A stretch of 18,780 bases of DNA. It comes from Betaproteobacteria bacterium. GTDB lineage: Bacteria > Pseudomonadota > Gammaproteobacteria > Burkholderiales > SG8-41. Within the stretch, counting starts at the first letter, position 1; the number at the start of each line of letters is the position of its first letter. This document shows, piece after piece, positions 6,615 to 14,378 of this stretch. The notes under the pieces were generated by a model that worked only from the letters and a program-made list of their open reading frames with translations, did no database searches and was not told the DNA's origin. The DNA is taken from assembly GCA_016177355.1 (NCBI GenBank), contig JACOVL010000071.1:1-18780 (forward strand). The letters run 5' to 3'. The translations under genes were made by a program, and so were the position numbers.

Positions 6615-8016
6615 GCTCTGCCTCGAGCGGCGCCATGGGCAGTGATGCCCGGATCACGGTTCCCTGGCCTGGGGTGCTTTGCACGTTGAACGTCCCCCCG
6701 AGAATTTCCACCCGCTCGCGCATCCCGACGAGCCCCAAGTGGCCTTCCGCGGCCGCGGTCTGCGGATCGAATCCCGCTCCGCCATCGGCGATCTCGGCCA
6801 GCAGATGCCCGTCACGCATGTTCAGGGTGACCCGCTGCTCTGCGGCTCCGCCGTGGCGGAAGCCGTTGGCCAGGGACTCCTGGAGCAGGCGGAACAAGGT
6901 GATCTTGACCGGCAGCGGCGCCTCCCGCGGCACGTCGTTCACGCTCAACGCGACCGCGAGGCCCGCCTTGCGCTCGTAATCGCGCACCGCGCGCCGCGCG
7001 GTTTCGGCGAGCGAGAGTTGCTCGACCTCGGGCAGGTGCAGCCCTCCGGAGATCGCGCGCAGATCTTCGAGCGCGGACTGCAGGGCTGAATGGAGAGTCC
7101 GGAACTCCTCGCCCACCGTGCGTTCCCTGGAGATGGCGCTGACGCAGATGCTGCATACATCGGCCAGCGCCTCCATGCGCATCAACCCCAGCGCCAGGCC
7201 CTGGCCGGGACCGTCATGGAGGTCGGCGGCGATGCGATGGAGGAAACGTTCATTGAGCGCCGTGGTGCGCGCCGCGGCGCGCCGCACCCGCTCGTGGAGC
7301 TGCTCGTTCTGGGCGAGCAATGCGGTGAGTTGCGCCACCTTCACGCTCAGTTCGCCCTGCTGCGCGGCGATGGTATTGCTCGCGTGTCTCACCAGCCAGG
7401 CGAGCAGCAGAAACATCATCAGCGTCGACGTGCCCACCATGAGCCAGCTGCGCAGCCGGGCGGCGCGCACTTCCTGCGCCAGCTCGTCGGTCGTCTGATA
7501 GAACTCCGAAACCGCCACGATCTTTCCCGTGCTCGCGGCGCGCACCGGCGCGTAGGTCTCGATCAGCTTCGGCCAATGGGGCCGCTCGAACTCGTTTTCC
7601 GGTTCGGCGAGGTCGGCGATCCGGGAGTGCACCTGGCCGGCGAACGCGCCGGCGAGCACCCGCCTGACCGGAAACTGCCGTCCGATGAGGGCCGGGTTGG
7701 TGCTGTAGAGGATGCGGCCGTCGGTCGCCCAGATCTTGAACGCCACGATGTGCTGGCCGAGCGGGGTGCCGGACAGCAGGCGGTCCAGCGCCGCGCGGTC
7801 CGCCTCGCGCAGCTCCCCGTTGCCGGCCAGCGACTGCAGGTGGGGGGTGACGAGACTGTCCATGTAGAGGCTGGTCACCATGCCCGCGCGGCTGATGACC
7901 CCGTTTTCGATTTCCCTCTCCACCCAGGTGCCGACGACCAGCATCCCGGCCAGCAAAATGACGGCCCCGCCCGCCAGCAGCAGGCGCAAGAGAGTGAACC
8001 TGGCAAGCACTTTCAT
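6607..8016 (-). CDS. Sensor histidine kinase, NarX/DegS type (HisKA_3)
   Basis: 469-residue inner-membrane kinase. The first membrane segment lies at about 8-30 and the second at about 190-210, enclosing a periplasmic sensor region of about 160 residues. A coiled stretch (about 215-250) leads to the HisKA_3 domain with the phospho-accepting H267 in DLHDGPGQ. The HATPase domain has NGFRHGG (about 384), DGGAGFD (about 411) and GHLGLVGMRERV (about 426). Residues C288 and C291 form a CxxC in the dimerisation region, which is not a standard part of this family. A minus-strand TACAAT (8034-8029) lies upstream. The ligand is unknown; the position next to redox genes suggests a respiratory signal. 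Confidence 0.92.
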   Translation of the reverse strand: MKVLARFTLLRLLLAGGAVILLAGMLVVGTWVEREIENGVISRAGMVTSLYMDSLVTPHLQSLAGNGELREADRAALDRLLSGTPLGQHIVAFKIWATDGRILYSTNPALIGRQFPVRRVLAGAFAGQVHSRIADLAEPENEFERPHWPKLIETYAPVRAASTGKIVAVSEFYQTTDELAQEVRAARLRSWLMVGTSTLMMFLLLAWLVRHASNTIAAQQGELSVKVAQLTALLAQNEQLHERVRRAAARTTALNERFLHRIAADLHDGPGQGLALGLMRMEALADVCSICVSAISRERTVGEEFRTLHSALQSALEDLRAISGGLHLPEVEQLSLAETARRAVRDYERKAGLAVALSVNDVPREAPLPVKITLFRLLQESLANGFRHGGAAEQRVTLNMRDGHLLAEIADGGAGFDPQTAAAEGHLGLVGMRERVEILGGTFNVQSTPGQGTVIRASLPMAPLEAEHE

Positions 8017-8028
8017 GGCCGCGAAATC

Positions 8029-8034
8029 ATTGTA
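8029..8034 (-). promoter_or_regulatory. Candidate -10 box (TACAAT) for kinase/regulator operon
   Basis: TACAAT reads on the minus strand 12 bases before the kinase ATG. There is no obvious -35 box. The remaining 150 bases up to 8187 hold no recognised operator. Confidence 0.3.
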
Positions 8035-8152
8035 GCAGGTGGGGTCTCACGCACCCATGGACCAATGGCCCACGTTAGAGGGTCCAAGGTCCCGGCGCAT
8101 TGCGCCCGCCGGCCGTTGTTCCTCCGTCCGGTTTTTTGCACGATGGACGGGA

Positions 8153-8166
8153 GTCAGGAGACTGAC
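8153..8166 (+). promoter_or_regulatory. Short inverted repeat in cupredoxin leader
   Basis: GTCAG and CTGAC (8153-8157, 8162-8166) form a 5-bp inverted repeat with loop GAGA, followed at once by a T run and the ribosome site AAGGAG. It could be a small attenuator-like hairpin or an operator half-site pair; five base pairs may be chance. Confidence 0.25.
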
Positions 8167-8186
8167 TTTTTTGAAAGGAGATCAGC

Positions 8187-8831
8187 ATGTTCAAGCAAAA
8201 ATTATTGTTCGTAGTACTCGGCGCCGCGATCGCAGCGACATACGGCACGGCCGCGGCGCAGTCGCCCGCCAAAGGCAAGGCGGGGCTGTCGCCGGCCTGC
8301 TCGGCCAATGCGCCGGTCAGGGATTACCTCGTCACCGTCGGCGAATGGGACACCGTGCCCAAAGACCGTGAGGGGAAAGCCGTGGCGTATAACGACCGGG
8401 GATTCGCCCGTGCGGCGAACTCCAAGCTGGAGCGTTACAACTTCGACCCTTCGGTCATCATCGTGAAGCGGGGCGACTGCGTGAACCTGCGGATACACGA
8501 CCTCAAGGGTTCCCATCACAACGTGACGATCGAGGGCACGGAGATCGGCACCGAGGGCGCTGCGTTGATCGATGACGCCGGCAAGGTCCTCAGCAAGGCG
8601 GTCGCGCGGGCGAACCCCAACGCATTCGAAGGACCCGAGAAACTGAAGGCCGGCGAGTTCGTGCGGGGCGAGCAGGTCGCGTTCAAGTTTCAGGCGAATC
8701 AGCCCGGCACCTACCGCATGATCTGCGAAGTACATACCTTTGTCGGGCCGAAAGGAGAGTTGAGGGGCTACGACGACAAGGGCAAGCCGGTGCAGGGGCC
8801 GATGGTCGCCTACATCACGGTACTGCCGTGA
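8187..8831 (+). CDS. Periplasmic cupredoxin-like copper protein
   Basis: 214 residues with a signal peptide (about 1-24, ending AAA/QS). The C-terminal half has a cupredoxin fold pattern: a strand VIIVKRGDCVNLRI, then SHHNVTIEG with H110/H111, and MICEVHTF with C180 and H183. These are the likely copper ligands. The usual axial methionine four or so residues after the second histidine is absent (VGPKGEL follows), so the site may not be a classical blue type 1 copper. An insertion of about 35 residues (120-155) separates the first histidine from the later strands. AAGGAG lies seven bases before the ATG. It opens the oxidase-like cluster and probably carries electrons or copper for it. Confidence 0.78.
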   Translation: MFKQKLLFVVLGAAIAATYGTAAAQSPAKGKAGLSPACSANAPVRDYLVTVGEWDTVPKDREGKAVAYNDRGFARAANSKLERYNFDPSVIIVKRGDCVNLRIHDLKGSHHNVTIEGTEIGTEGAALIDDAGKVLSKAVARANPNAFEGPEKLKAGEFVRGEQVAFKFQANQPGTYRMICEVHTFVGPKGELRGYDDKGKPVQGPMVAYITVLP

Positions 8832-8844
8832 CGGGCGGCTCGGC

Positions 8845-9465
8845 GTGGCAGGCGCTTTCCTTGCTCAGGGGGAACGGGAGACAACGCACCTGAAGAGAAC
8901 TGCCGTAACCGCCTTCGCGGCGGCGGTTCTCTTGCTTACTTTGGTAATGATGGGCTGGATGCTTGCTCGCGTGGCCGAGCATCCGGGGGTGCCGCGCGAG
9001 GTCAGCGGGCTGCCCTCCTGGTTCACCGGCGCGCCGGCGGTGCCCGGGGAGGCTGCCGCGGCGCACGGGCACGAGGCGGGCGCCGCGATCGCGTCGATCG
9101 GCCCCGGCGCGCCGGCAGCGCAGTCGCCCGAGAAGACCGCCGCGGCGGAAGGCGACTACGCGCAGTTCGCGAACGGCAAGGTCGAAATCGCGCTCACGGA
9201 GTACGAGATGAAGCCCCGCAAGCTCCGTACCCGGCCGGGTACGGTGACCTTCGTGCTGCGCAACGATGGGCGCTTCGCGCACAACTTCCACGTCGAGGGC
9301 CCGGGGATCGACACCACCGCCGACAAGTTCAGCCCGGGCCGAACCGTCCGCCTCGAGCTCGCCCTCCAGGAAGGCGAATACAAGATCAGCTGTCCCCTCT
9401 CCAATCACGACCAGCGCGGCATGCACGGCACGCTGGTCGTGACCGCGAAGCTCGCGGGGAAGTGA
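8845..9465 (+). CDS. Membrane-anchored type 1 cupredoxin (plastocyanin-like)
   Basis: 206 residues from GTG at 8845. One N-terminal membrane anchor (about 20-42), a low-complexity Ala/Gly linker (about 62-102) and a cupredoxin domain (about 105-205) follow. All four type 1 ligands are visible: H146 (FAHNFHV), C183, H188 and M193 (CPLSNHDQRGM). It would carry electrons on the periplasmic face. The start is uncertain: a CTG at 8890 follows the purine-rich GGGAG by nine bases and gives a natural anchor beginning KRTAVTAF, whereas GTG 8845 has no ribosome site. The stop is one base before the ATG of the CydA-like gene, so the two are co-translated. Confidence 0.85.
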   Translation: MAGAFLAQGERETTHLKRTAVTAFAAAVLLLTLVMMGWMLARVAEHPGVPREVSGLPSWFTGAPAVPGEAAAAHGHEAGAAIASIGPGAPAAQSPEKTAAAEGDYAQFANGKVEIALTEYEMKPRKLRTRPGTVTFVLRNDGRFAHNFHVEGPGIDTTADKFSPGRTVRLELALQEGEYKISCPLSNHDQRGMHGTLVVTAKLAGK

Positions 9466-9466
9466 C

Positions 9467-10876
9467 ATGCCGCTCGATTTCCCGCTGATCGGCGCGCGCT
9501 CGGCGGTGTGGATGGTCGCGCAGCTGCATCTGTTTTTCGCGGCATTCGTGCTGGGCGCGCCGATCTTCATCGTCGTGAGCGAATGGCTGGGGTTGCGCAC
9601 GGGCGATCAGCGCTACGAGCGCCTGGCGAAGGAGACCATGAAGGTGGTGGCGATCGCCTACTCGCTCACCGCGATCTTCGGAGTGCTGTTCACGTTCGTG
9701 CTGATGGGCCCGTACCAGCCGATCACGAATTACCTGTTCAAGGCGCTGTACCCGGTGTGGGTCGCGTACGGGGCGTTCATCCTGCTCGAAACCGTGTGCA
9801 TGTACCTCTACTGGTACACATGGGAGCCTCTCAGCCGCTCGGCGCGCGGCAAATGGGCGCATATCGGGATCGGGTTGCTGCTCAACGTGCTGGGCACCGC
9901 CGTCATGCTGCTGATGAACGCGGTGACCGGGTTCATGAACACGCCGCCCAAGCCGATCGAAGCGGCCAGCCTGTGGACGATGGTGGACAACGCCGCATGG
10001 TGGCCGCTCAACCTCCACCGCTTTCTCGGCAACATCACCTTCGGCGGCTTCGTCGTCGCGCTGTTCGCGGCCTTCATGTTTCTCACTTCGAAGAAGGACG
10101 AGGACCGGGCGTTCTACGACTGGATGGGCTACATCGGCAACCTGATCGGCGTCGGCGCGCTGATCACGATGCCGCTCGCCGGCTACATCCTCTCCAAGGA
10201 GCTGTTCGTCTACGATGCGCAGCTCGCCACCTTCATGATGGCGGACAAGCTCTCCGGCTATTTCGTGACGCAGGGGCTGCTGGTGGTGCTGCTCTTTCTC
10301 GGCGCGAACTTCTATATCTGGCTCTCCATGCAGCGCATCGAGGGCGGCGCGCGCTTCGCGCCGCACATGAAAGCGGTCTTCGGCGTACTCCTCGCGGGCG
10401 GCATCGTCTGGGTGGTGCCGCAGAACTTCTTCCCCGATCTGCTGGCGAAGGCGCCCGCCGGCGTGAGCGAACAGGCGTTGATTCTTCCCGAACGCTTCAC
10501 CTTTCTCGGCCTGATGGTGGCGAAGGCGCTCGCCGTGACCGCGATCATCATCATGACCTTCGTCACCTATCTGCTCTACCGGCGCGCGCGCGCGACCGGC
10601 GCGATCCGGTGGGGCGGCATCGATCCGCTGGCGCAGTACGTGCTCATCTTCATTCCCGCGGTCGCGGTCTACCTGATGGGGCTGATGGGCGCGATCCGCT
10701 CGTTCACGCGCATGGACTACCACATCTACGGCGCGGTCAAGGATGTCACCCCGTACTGGTACACGGCGACGCTCGCCCACTCGTCGATCGTGGTGGCCGT
10801 CACCACGCTGCTGTTTTTCATGCTGGTGGCGTTCGTCTTCTGGGTGGGCTTCGTCGTGGGGAAAGCCCGTGACTGA
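9467..10876 (+). CDS. CydA-like (cytochrome bd subunit I-like) membrane protein
   Basis: 469-residue protein with about nine membrane segments, related to subunit I of cytochrome bd oxidases. Aligning by eye to E. coli CydA, H21 (QLHLFFAAFVLG) matches haem ligand H19, H184 (NLHRFLGNITFGG) matches H186, E109 matches E107, M350 (FLGLMVAKAL) matches M393, and NAVTGFMNTPP matches the NGWMQNP loop. The quinol-site motif GRQPW is missing: SFTRMDYHIYG stands in its place. E99 and R391 also seem absent. No CydB follows. Similar bd-like proteins are known in nitrite-oxidising Nitrospira, among others. I infer a haem protein reducing O2 or NO with cytochrome c or cupredoxin as donor. Confidence 0.87.
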   Translation: MPLDFPLIGARSAVWMVAQLHLFFAAFVLGAPIFIVVSEWLGLRTGDQRYERLAKETMKVVAIAYSLTAIFGVLFTFVLMGPYQPITNYLFKALYPVWVAYGAFILLETVCMYLYWYTWEPLSRSARGKWAHIGIGLLLNVLGTAVMLLMNAVTGFMNTPPKPIEAASLWTMVDNAAWWPLNLHRFLGNITFGGFVVALFAAFMFLTSKKDEDRAFYDWMGYIGNLIGVGALITMPLAGYILSKELFVYDAQLATFMMADKLSGYFVTQGLLVVLLFLGANFYIWLSMQRIEGGARFAPHMKAVFGVLLAGGIVWVVPQNFFPDLLAKAPAGVSEQALILPERFTFLGLMVAKALAVTAIIIMTFVTYLLYRRARATGAIRWGGIDPLAQYVLIFIPAVAVYLMGLMGAIRSFTRMDYHIYGAVKDVTPYWYTATLAHSSIVVAVTTLLFFMLVAFVFWVGFVVGKARD

Positions 10877-11630
10877 CGCCGCCGACAACCTTTCGGTGCC
10901 GACGTGGAGGCAGCGCGGGCGGCGCGTGAGGAATCCGGCGATCTTCGCGGCGTGCGCGCTCACCGTGATCTGGGGCGGTCTGCCGCAGTTGCCGGCGGCG
11001 TGGGGCGTGCGCTTCGGCACGCCTTACCTCACGTTCTTCAGTCTCGCCGCGGTCGGGGCAGCCGGCTTTTTCATGCTGCTCAACTGGGGCCCGATCCGCC
11101 AGCCCCGGTCGGCGCTCGCCACGTTCGCCAGCATCCTGCTCGTCTACGTCGCCACGGTGGGCGGCCTCGTGGCCTTCGGCACCTGGTACTACCCCCAGTT
11201 CGAAACACCTGTGATGAGGGCAGCCAGGCCGGCGGCGCAGGAGAACGCCGCGGAACAGCGCGGGAGAGCGGTGTTCCTCAACCCGCAGTTTGGATGTTTT
11301 GCCTGCCATACGATCGAGGCGCTTGGCATCCGCGGCGGCCAGCGCGGACCGGATCTGTCCTCTGCGGGCAGGCAGGCCGGGGCGCGCAAGCGGGGCGTAT
11401 CGGCGGAGGACTATCTGCGCGAGGCGGTCGTCGATCCCTGGGCGTGCTTCACGCCGCTGCCGGCGAGCGGGCTCGTCGAGTGCCAGGCGGCCGCCGACCC
11501 GGCGAAGACCTATCCCCAGCTGATGCCGCCGGGGGTCAGGGAGCGGCTGACCGCGCAGGAGCTCGGCGATCTCATCGCTTTTCTGAAAAGCCTGCGAGGC
11601 GCGGGTGAGCGCAATGGCAAAGGCGGTTGA
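10869..11630 (+). CDS. Membrane-anchored monohaem cytochrome c
   Basis: 253 residues from GTG at 10869, which has GGGGAAA five bases upstream and overlaps the end of the CydA-like gene by eight bases. Three hydrophobic segments (about 24-46, 52-72 and 84-106) are followed by a periplasmic cytochrome c domain. The haem site is C143-F-A-C146-H147, and M219 (QLMPPGV) is the likely sixth ligand, ending with the usual LTAQELGDLIAFLKSL helix. Two further cysteines (C193, C205) lie between them and could form a disulfide. Position and translational coupling suggest it is a fixed subunit that replaces CydB and feeds electrons to the CydA-like haems. A GTG at 10926 is a less likely start. Confidence 0.85.
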   Translation: MTDAADNLSVPTWRQRGRRVRNPAIFAACALTVIWGGLPQLPAAWGVRFGTPYLTFFSLAAVGAAGFFMLLNWGPIRQPRSALATFASILLVYVATVGGLVAFGTWYYPQFETPVMRAARPAAQENAAEQRGRAVFLNPQFGCFACHTIEALGIRGGQRGPDLSSAGRQAGARKRGVSAEDYLREAVVDPWACFTPLPASGLVECQAAADPAKTYPQLMPPGVRERLTAQELGDLIAFLKSLRGAGERNGKGG

Positions 11631-12051
11631 CCATCCGGGACCGCAACGCGCGGCAGACCGCGATATCGCGTGGGCCGCGGTGTGGGCCGGTTTCGCGATC
11701 GCGCTCCTCGGCACGCTGGCTGCGGCGACCTGGGCCATCGGGTTCGCCGGAAAGGGAACATGGTGGGCCGCCAATCTGGGCGCCCTGTTCCTGTTCTGCG
11801 GCGCTCTGTTTGCGGGCTGGCGGGCCGGGACGGCGGAACCGCTGAACGGCGCGTTCATCGCGGTGTTCTACTTCAGCGTCGCGGCCGCCGTTATCTTCGG
11901 CGGCGAGTTTTTCGGGGTCCTGCCGGATCCGCTGCCGGGCCTGCCGCGCGGCGATTCGACATTTTTCTTTGTCTGGCCGCTGGAGCAGCTCGCCGCCGGC
12001 ACGCTCGGCGCGATGCTCGGCGGGTGGGTGGCGGCCAGACGCAGCAGGTGA
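11605..12051 (+). CDS. Small integral membrane protein of unknown function
   Basis: 148 residues, with four hydrophobic segments (about 21-45, 53-72, 80-103 and 122-142). I do not recognise the family beyond a general likeness to small four-helix membrane proteins. No metal or haem ligand pattern is seen. It starts at GTG 11605, or ATG 11614, inside the end of the cytochrome c gene, and ends three bases before the radical SAM gene, so it belongs to the same operon. An assembly or accessory subunit of the CydA-like complex is a reasonable guess from position only. Confidence 0.72.
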   Translation: MSAMAKAVDHPGPQRAADRDIAWAAVWAGFAIALLGTLAAATWAIGFAGKGTWWAANLGALFLFCGALFAGWRAGTAEPLNGAFIAVFYFSVAAAVIFGGEFFGVLPDPLPGLPRGDSTFFFVWPLEQLAAGTLGAMLGGWVAARRSR

Positions 12052-12054
12052 GCC

Positions 12055-13332
12055 ATGAACGCACTCGCAGAGAGCCGCCCGCAGGTCGTCTCGTGGAACG
12101 TGACGCAGGCGTGCAACCTGCGCTGCCCTCACTGCTACCTCGGCGCGGCAAAGCGCGCCGCGCGGGAACTCAGCACCAAGGAGGGGCTGTCGCTGATTGA
12201 CGAGCTCGCGGCACTCGGCACCGAGCTGTTGATTCTAACGGGCGGCGAGCCGCTGCTGCGGCGCGATTTGTTGACGCTCGCGCGCCACGCGAGCGGCAGC
12301 GGCCTGATGGTGGTAGTGGGCACCAATGGGACGTTGCTCGACGCGCACGCGGCACGCGCGCTCAAGGAGAGCTGGGTAAGGGGGGTGGGGATCAGCCTGG
12401 ACTCGCTCGACCCGGAAAAGCACGACGCGTTCAGGGGACAGAAGGGCGCCTGGAACAAGGCGCTGCGCGCGATCGAGGTCTGCCTCGCCGAGGGCCTGGA
12501 GGTCGCATTGCAGACGAGCGTACTGCCGATGAACCACGAGGAGGTCCCGCGCCTCGCCGCGTTCGCCCGTGAGAAGGGCGTGCGCGCCTTCAATGCCTAC
12601 TTTCTGGTGTGCACGGGCCGCGGCGAAAAGCTCACGGATATTACGCCGCAGCAGCACGAAGCGCTGCTCGAAGAGCTCATCGCCGTGCAGGCGCGCCACT
12701 CGGGCGAGGAGGACCGGTTCATGGTGCGCGCCAAGTGCGCGCCGCACGTGAAGCGCCTCGTCTGCGAGCGGCTGCGCCGCGGCGACATCAGCCCCGTTGC
12801 AGCGGTGATGCTGCTCGCCGGCGCGGGCTGCCCGGCGGGCCGCAGCTACCTGAGGATCGGACCCGAGGGCGATGTGACGCCCTGTCCCTATCTTCCCGTC
12901 GCGCTCGGCAACGTGCGCCGCCAGCCGCTGCGCGAAATCTGGCAGCAGCCCGAGCCGCTGCAAAAGCTGCGCCGGCTCGAGCTGCGCGGCCGCTGCGGCG
13001 CGTGTGAATTCAGGGAGCCGTGCGGTGGCTGCCGTGCACGGGCGCTCGCGGCATCGGGCGACCTGTTCGGCGAGGACCCTTGGTGCACGCATCAGCCCGC
13101 GGCCCGCGACGCGGCGCCGGGGCGGTCCGCCATCGCGTGGACCGAGGAAGCGCTCGCCCGCATCGCGAAAGTGCCCCCCTTCCTCCGCAGCCGCGTCATG
13201 CAGGGGGTGGAAGCCTACGCGGGCGCGCGCGGCATCGCGAGCATCACGCCCGAGTTGCTCATCGAGGTGCGCGCCGCCTTCACGCGCTCGCGGGCCGCCG
13301 GGCGCACGGATGAATCATCAAAGGTTGGATGA
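12055..13332 (+). CDS. Radical SAM/SPASM enzyme (NirJ-like) fused to PCP_red domain
   Basis: 425 residues. The radical SAM core (about 10-225) has the [4Fe-4S] motif C20-x3-C24-x2-C27 (CNLRCPHC) and the SAM-binding GGEP (about 63-66). A SPASM region with C259, C277, C314, C317, C323, C326 and C344 would hold further clusters. This layout resembles NirJ/AhbC/AhbD enzymes, which alter haem side chains. The C-terminal part (about 359-412: AIAWTEEALARI, VPPFLRSRV, ASITPELLIEV) resembles the PCP_red domain found at the end of the BchB/ChlB subunit of dark protochlorophyllide reductase. No other nir or haem d1 gene is present. I infer modification of a tetrapyrrole or a peptide for the neighbouring CydA-like complex. 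Confidence 0.85.
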   Translation: MNALAESRPQVVSWNVTQACNLRCPHCYLGAAKRAARELSTKEGLSLIDELAALGTELLILTGGEPLLRRDLLTLARHASGSGLMVVVGTNGTLLDAHAARALKESWVRGVGISLDSLDPEKHDAFRGQKGAWNKALRAIEVCLAEGLEVALQTSVLPMNHEEVPRLAAFAREKGVRAFNAYFLVCTGRGEKLTDITPQQHEALLEELIAVQARHSGEEDRFMVRAKCAPHVKRLVCERLRRGDISPVAAVMLLAGAGCPAGRSYLRIGPEGDVTPCPYLPVALGNVRRQPLREIWQQPEPLQKLRRLELRGRCGACEFREPCGGCRARALAASGDLFGEDPWCTHQPAARDAAPGRSAIAWTEEALARIAKVPPFLRSRVMQGVEAYAGARGIASITPELLIEVRAAFTRSRAAGRTDESSKVG

Positions 13333-13338
13333 GAGCGC

Positions 13339-14355
13339 ATGTACGAGCACCTGCTGGTCGCGATCGACAACTCCAAGCACTCGGCGCAGGCCGTGGCGGC
13401 GGCGGTGGCGCTCGCGCAGAAATTCGAGGCGCGGCTCACCGGGGTGCACGTCACCAACCCGGGGCTGCACGGCTACGCCTTCCGGCTGCTCGAGGGCGCG
13501 CTGCCCGAGCGCTACCAGGAGGAAAGCGTGCTGGAGCATCAGAGGATGATCCACGAGAAGCTCATCCGCCGCGGACTGACGCTGATCAGCGAGTCCTACC
13601 TCGAGCAGCTGCGGGGCCGCGCGGCGGCGGCCGGGGTCGCCTGCGCGACCAAGGTGATCGAGGGCCGGCATTACGAGGCGCAGGCCGAGGAGATCGCGCG
13701 CGGCGACTACCAGCTCGCCGTGTTCGGGCATCTCGGGCTCGGCGCCGGCGGGAGAAGCACGCTTGGCGGGGTGGTGGAGCGGATCGCGCGCCGCATCCGC
13801 AAGGACCTGCTGGTAGTCAAGGACAGCCCGTTCCGCGCGCGCGAGGACGGCCGCAGGATCATGGTCGCGGTGGACGGTTCGGATTTTTCGTTCTCCGCGC
13901 TGCGCAAGGCGCTCGTGCTGGCACAGCGGTTCGACGCCGAGGTACACGCGATCCACGTCTTCGATCCCGATTTTCACCGCACCGTTTTCCGCGAGCTGGT
14001 GGGCGTGCTCACCGCGGAAGCCGCCGCCGTGTTCGACTCCCGCGGCCAGCAGGCGCTTCACGACGAGGTCATTGACAAGGGGCTGGCGCGGGTCGGCGGC
14101 AAGTGGCTACACGATTGCGAGCTGGCGGCCGAAGGCGCGGGCGTGCGCCTGCGCACCACGCTCCTGCGCGGCAAGTTCTTCGAGGAGATCGTGCGCGCCG
14201 CCGCGCGCCTCGATCCGATGCTGATCGTCGTCGGACGCCTCGGCAGGCACCGGGTCGCTTCCTCCGACCTCGGGGCCACGGCGGAGAACGTGCTGCGCTT
14301 CGCCCACTGCTCCGTGCTGCTCGCCGGGGTCGAAACGCCGGCGGCGAAGGTGTGA
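13339..14355 (+). CDS. Universal stress protein with two UspA domains
   Basis: 338-residue cytoplasmic protein built of two tandem UspA folds (about 1-157 and 173-330). Each starts with a typical strand (LLVAIDNSKHS; IMVAVDGSDFS). Each carries an ATP-binding loop of the G-x2-G-x9-G type: GHLGLGAGGRSTLGG in the first and GRLGRHRVASSDLGAT in the second. Such double Usp proteins often respond to energy or redox stress and accompany respiratory genes in anaerobes and microaerobes. It starts six bases after the radical SAM gene, so it is likely in the same transcript. Its exact role here is unknown. Confidence 0.9.
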   Translation: MYEHLLVAIDNSKHSAQAVAAAVALAQKFEARLTGVHVTNPGLHGYAFRLLEGALPERYQEESVLEHQRMIHEKLIRRGLTLISESYLEQLRGRAAAAGVACATKVIEGRHYEAQAEEIARGDYQLAVFGHLGLGAGGRSTLGGVVERIARRIRKDLLVVKDSPFRAREDGRRIMVAVDGSDFSFSALRKALVLAQRFDAEVHAIHVFDPDFHRTVFRELVGVLTAEAAAVFDSRGQQALHDEVIDKGLARVGGKWLHDCELAAEGAGVRLRTTLLRGKFFEEIVRAAARLDPMLIVVGRLGRHRVASSDLGATAENVLRFAHCSVLLAGVETPAAKV

Positions 14356-14378
14356 CGCGGCCCGCTCAAGGAGGCGTG

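Noticed and set aside
8032..8186. FNR/ANR or NarL sites between the kinase and cupredoxin genes
   Set aside because: No TTGAT-N4-ATCAA and no convincing pair of NarL heptamers could be found by eye.
8187..8831. Nitrosocyanin
   Set aside because: C and H positions are broadly similar to cupredoxins in general, but the HH motif, the long insertion and the C-terminal layout do not fit nitrosocyanin well enough to name it.
9386..11020. 544-codon open frame on the minus strand
   Set aside because: It lies wholly opposite the CydA-like gene and its neighbours, has a composition rich in Arg, His and Glu typical of GC-rich antisense frames, and matches no family I know.
12055..13332. Haem d1 synthesis gene nirJ
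   Set aside because: The core is similar, but there is a PCP_red tail and no nirS, nirF, nirD/L/G/H or nirE in the window, so the exact name is not justified.
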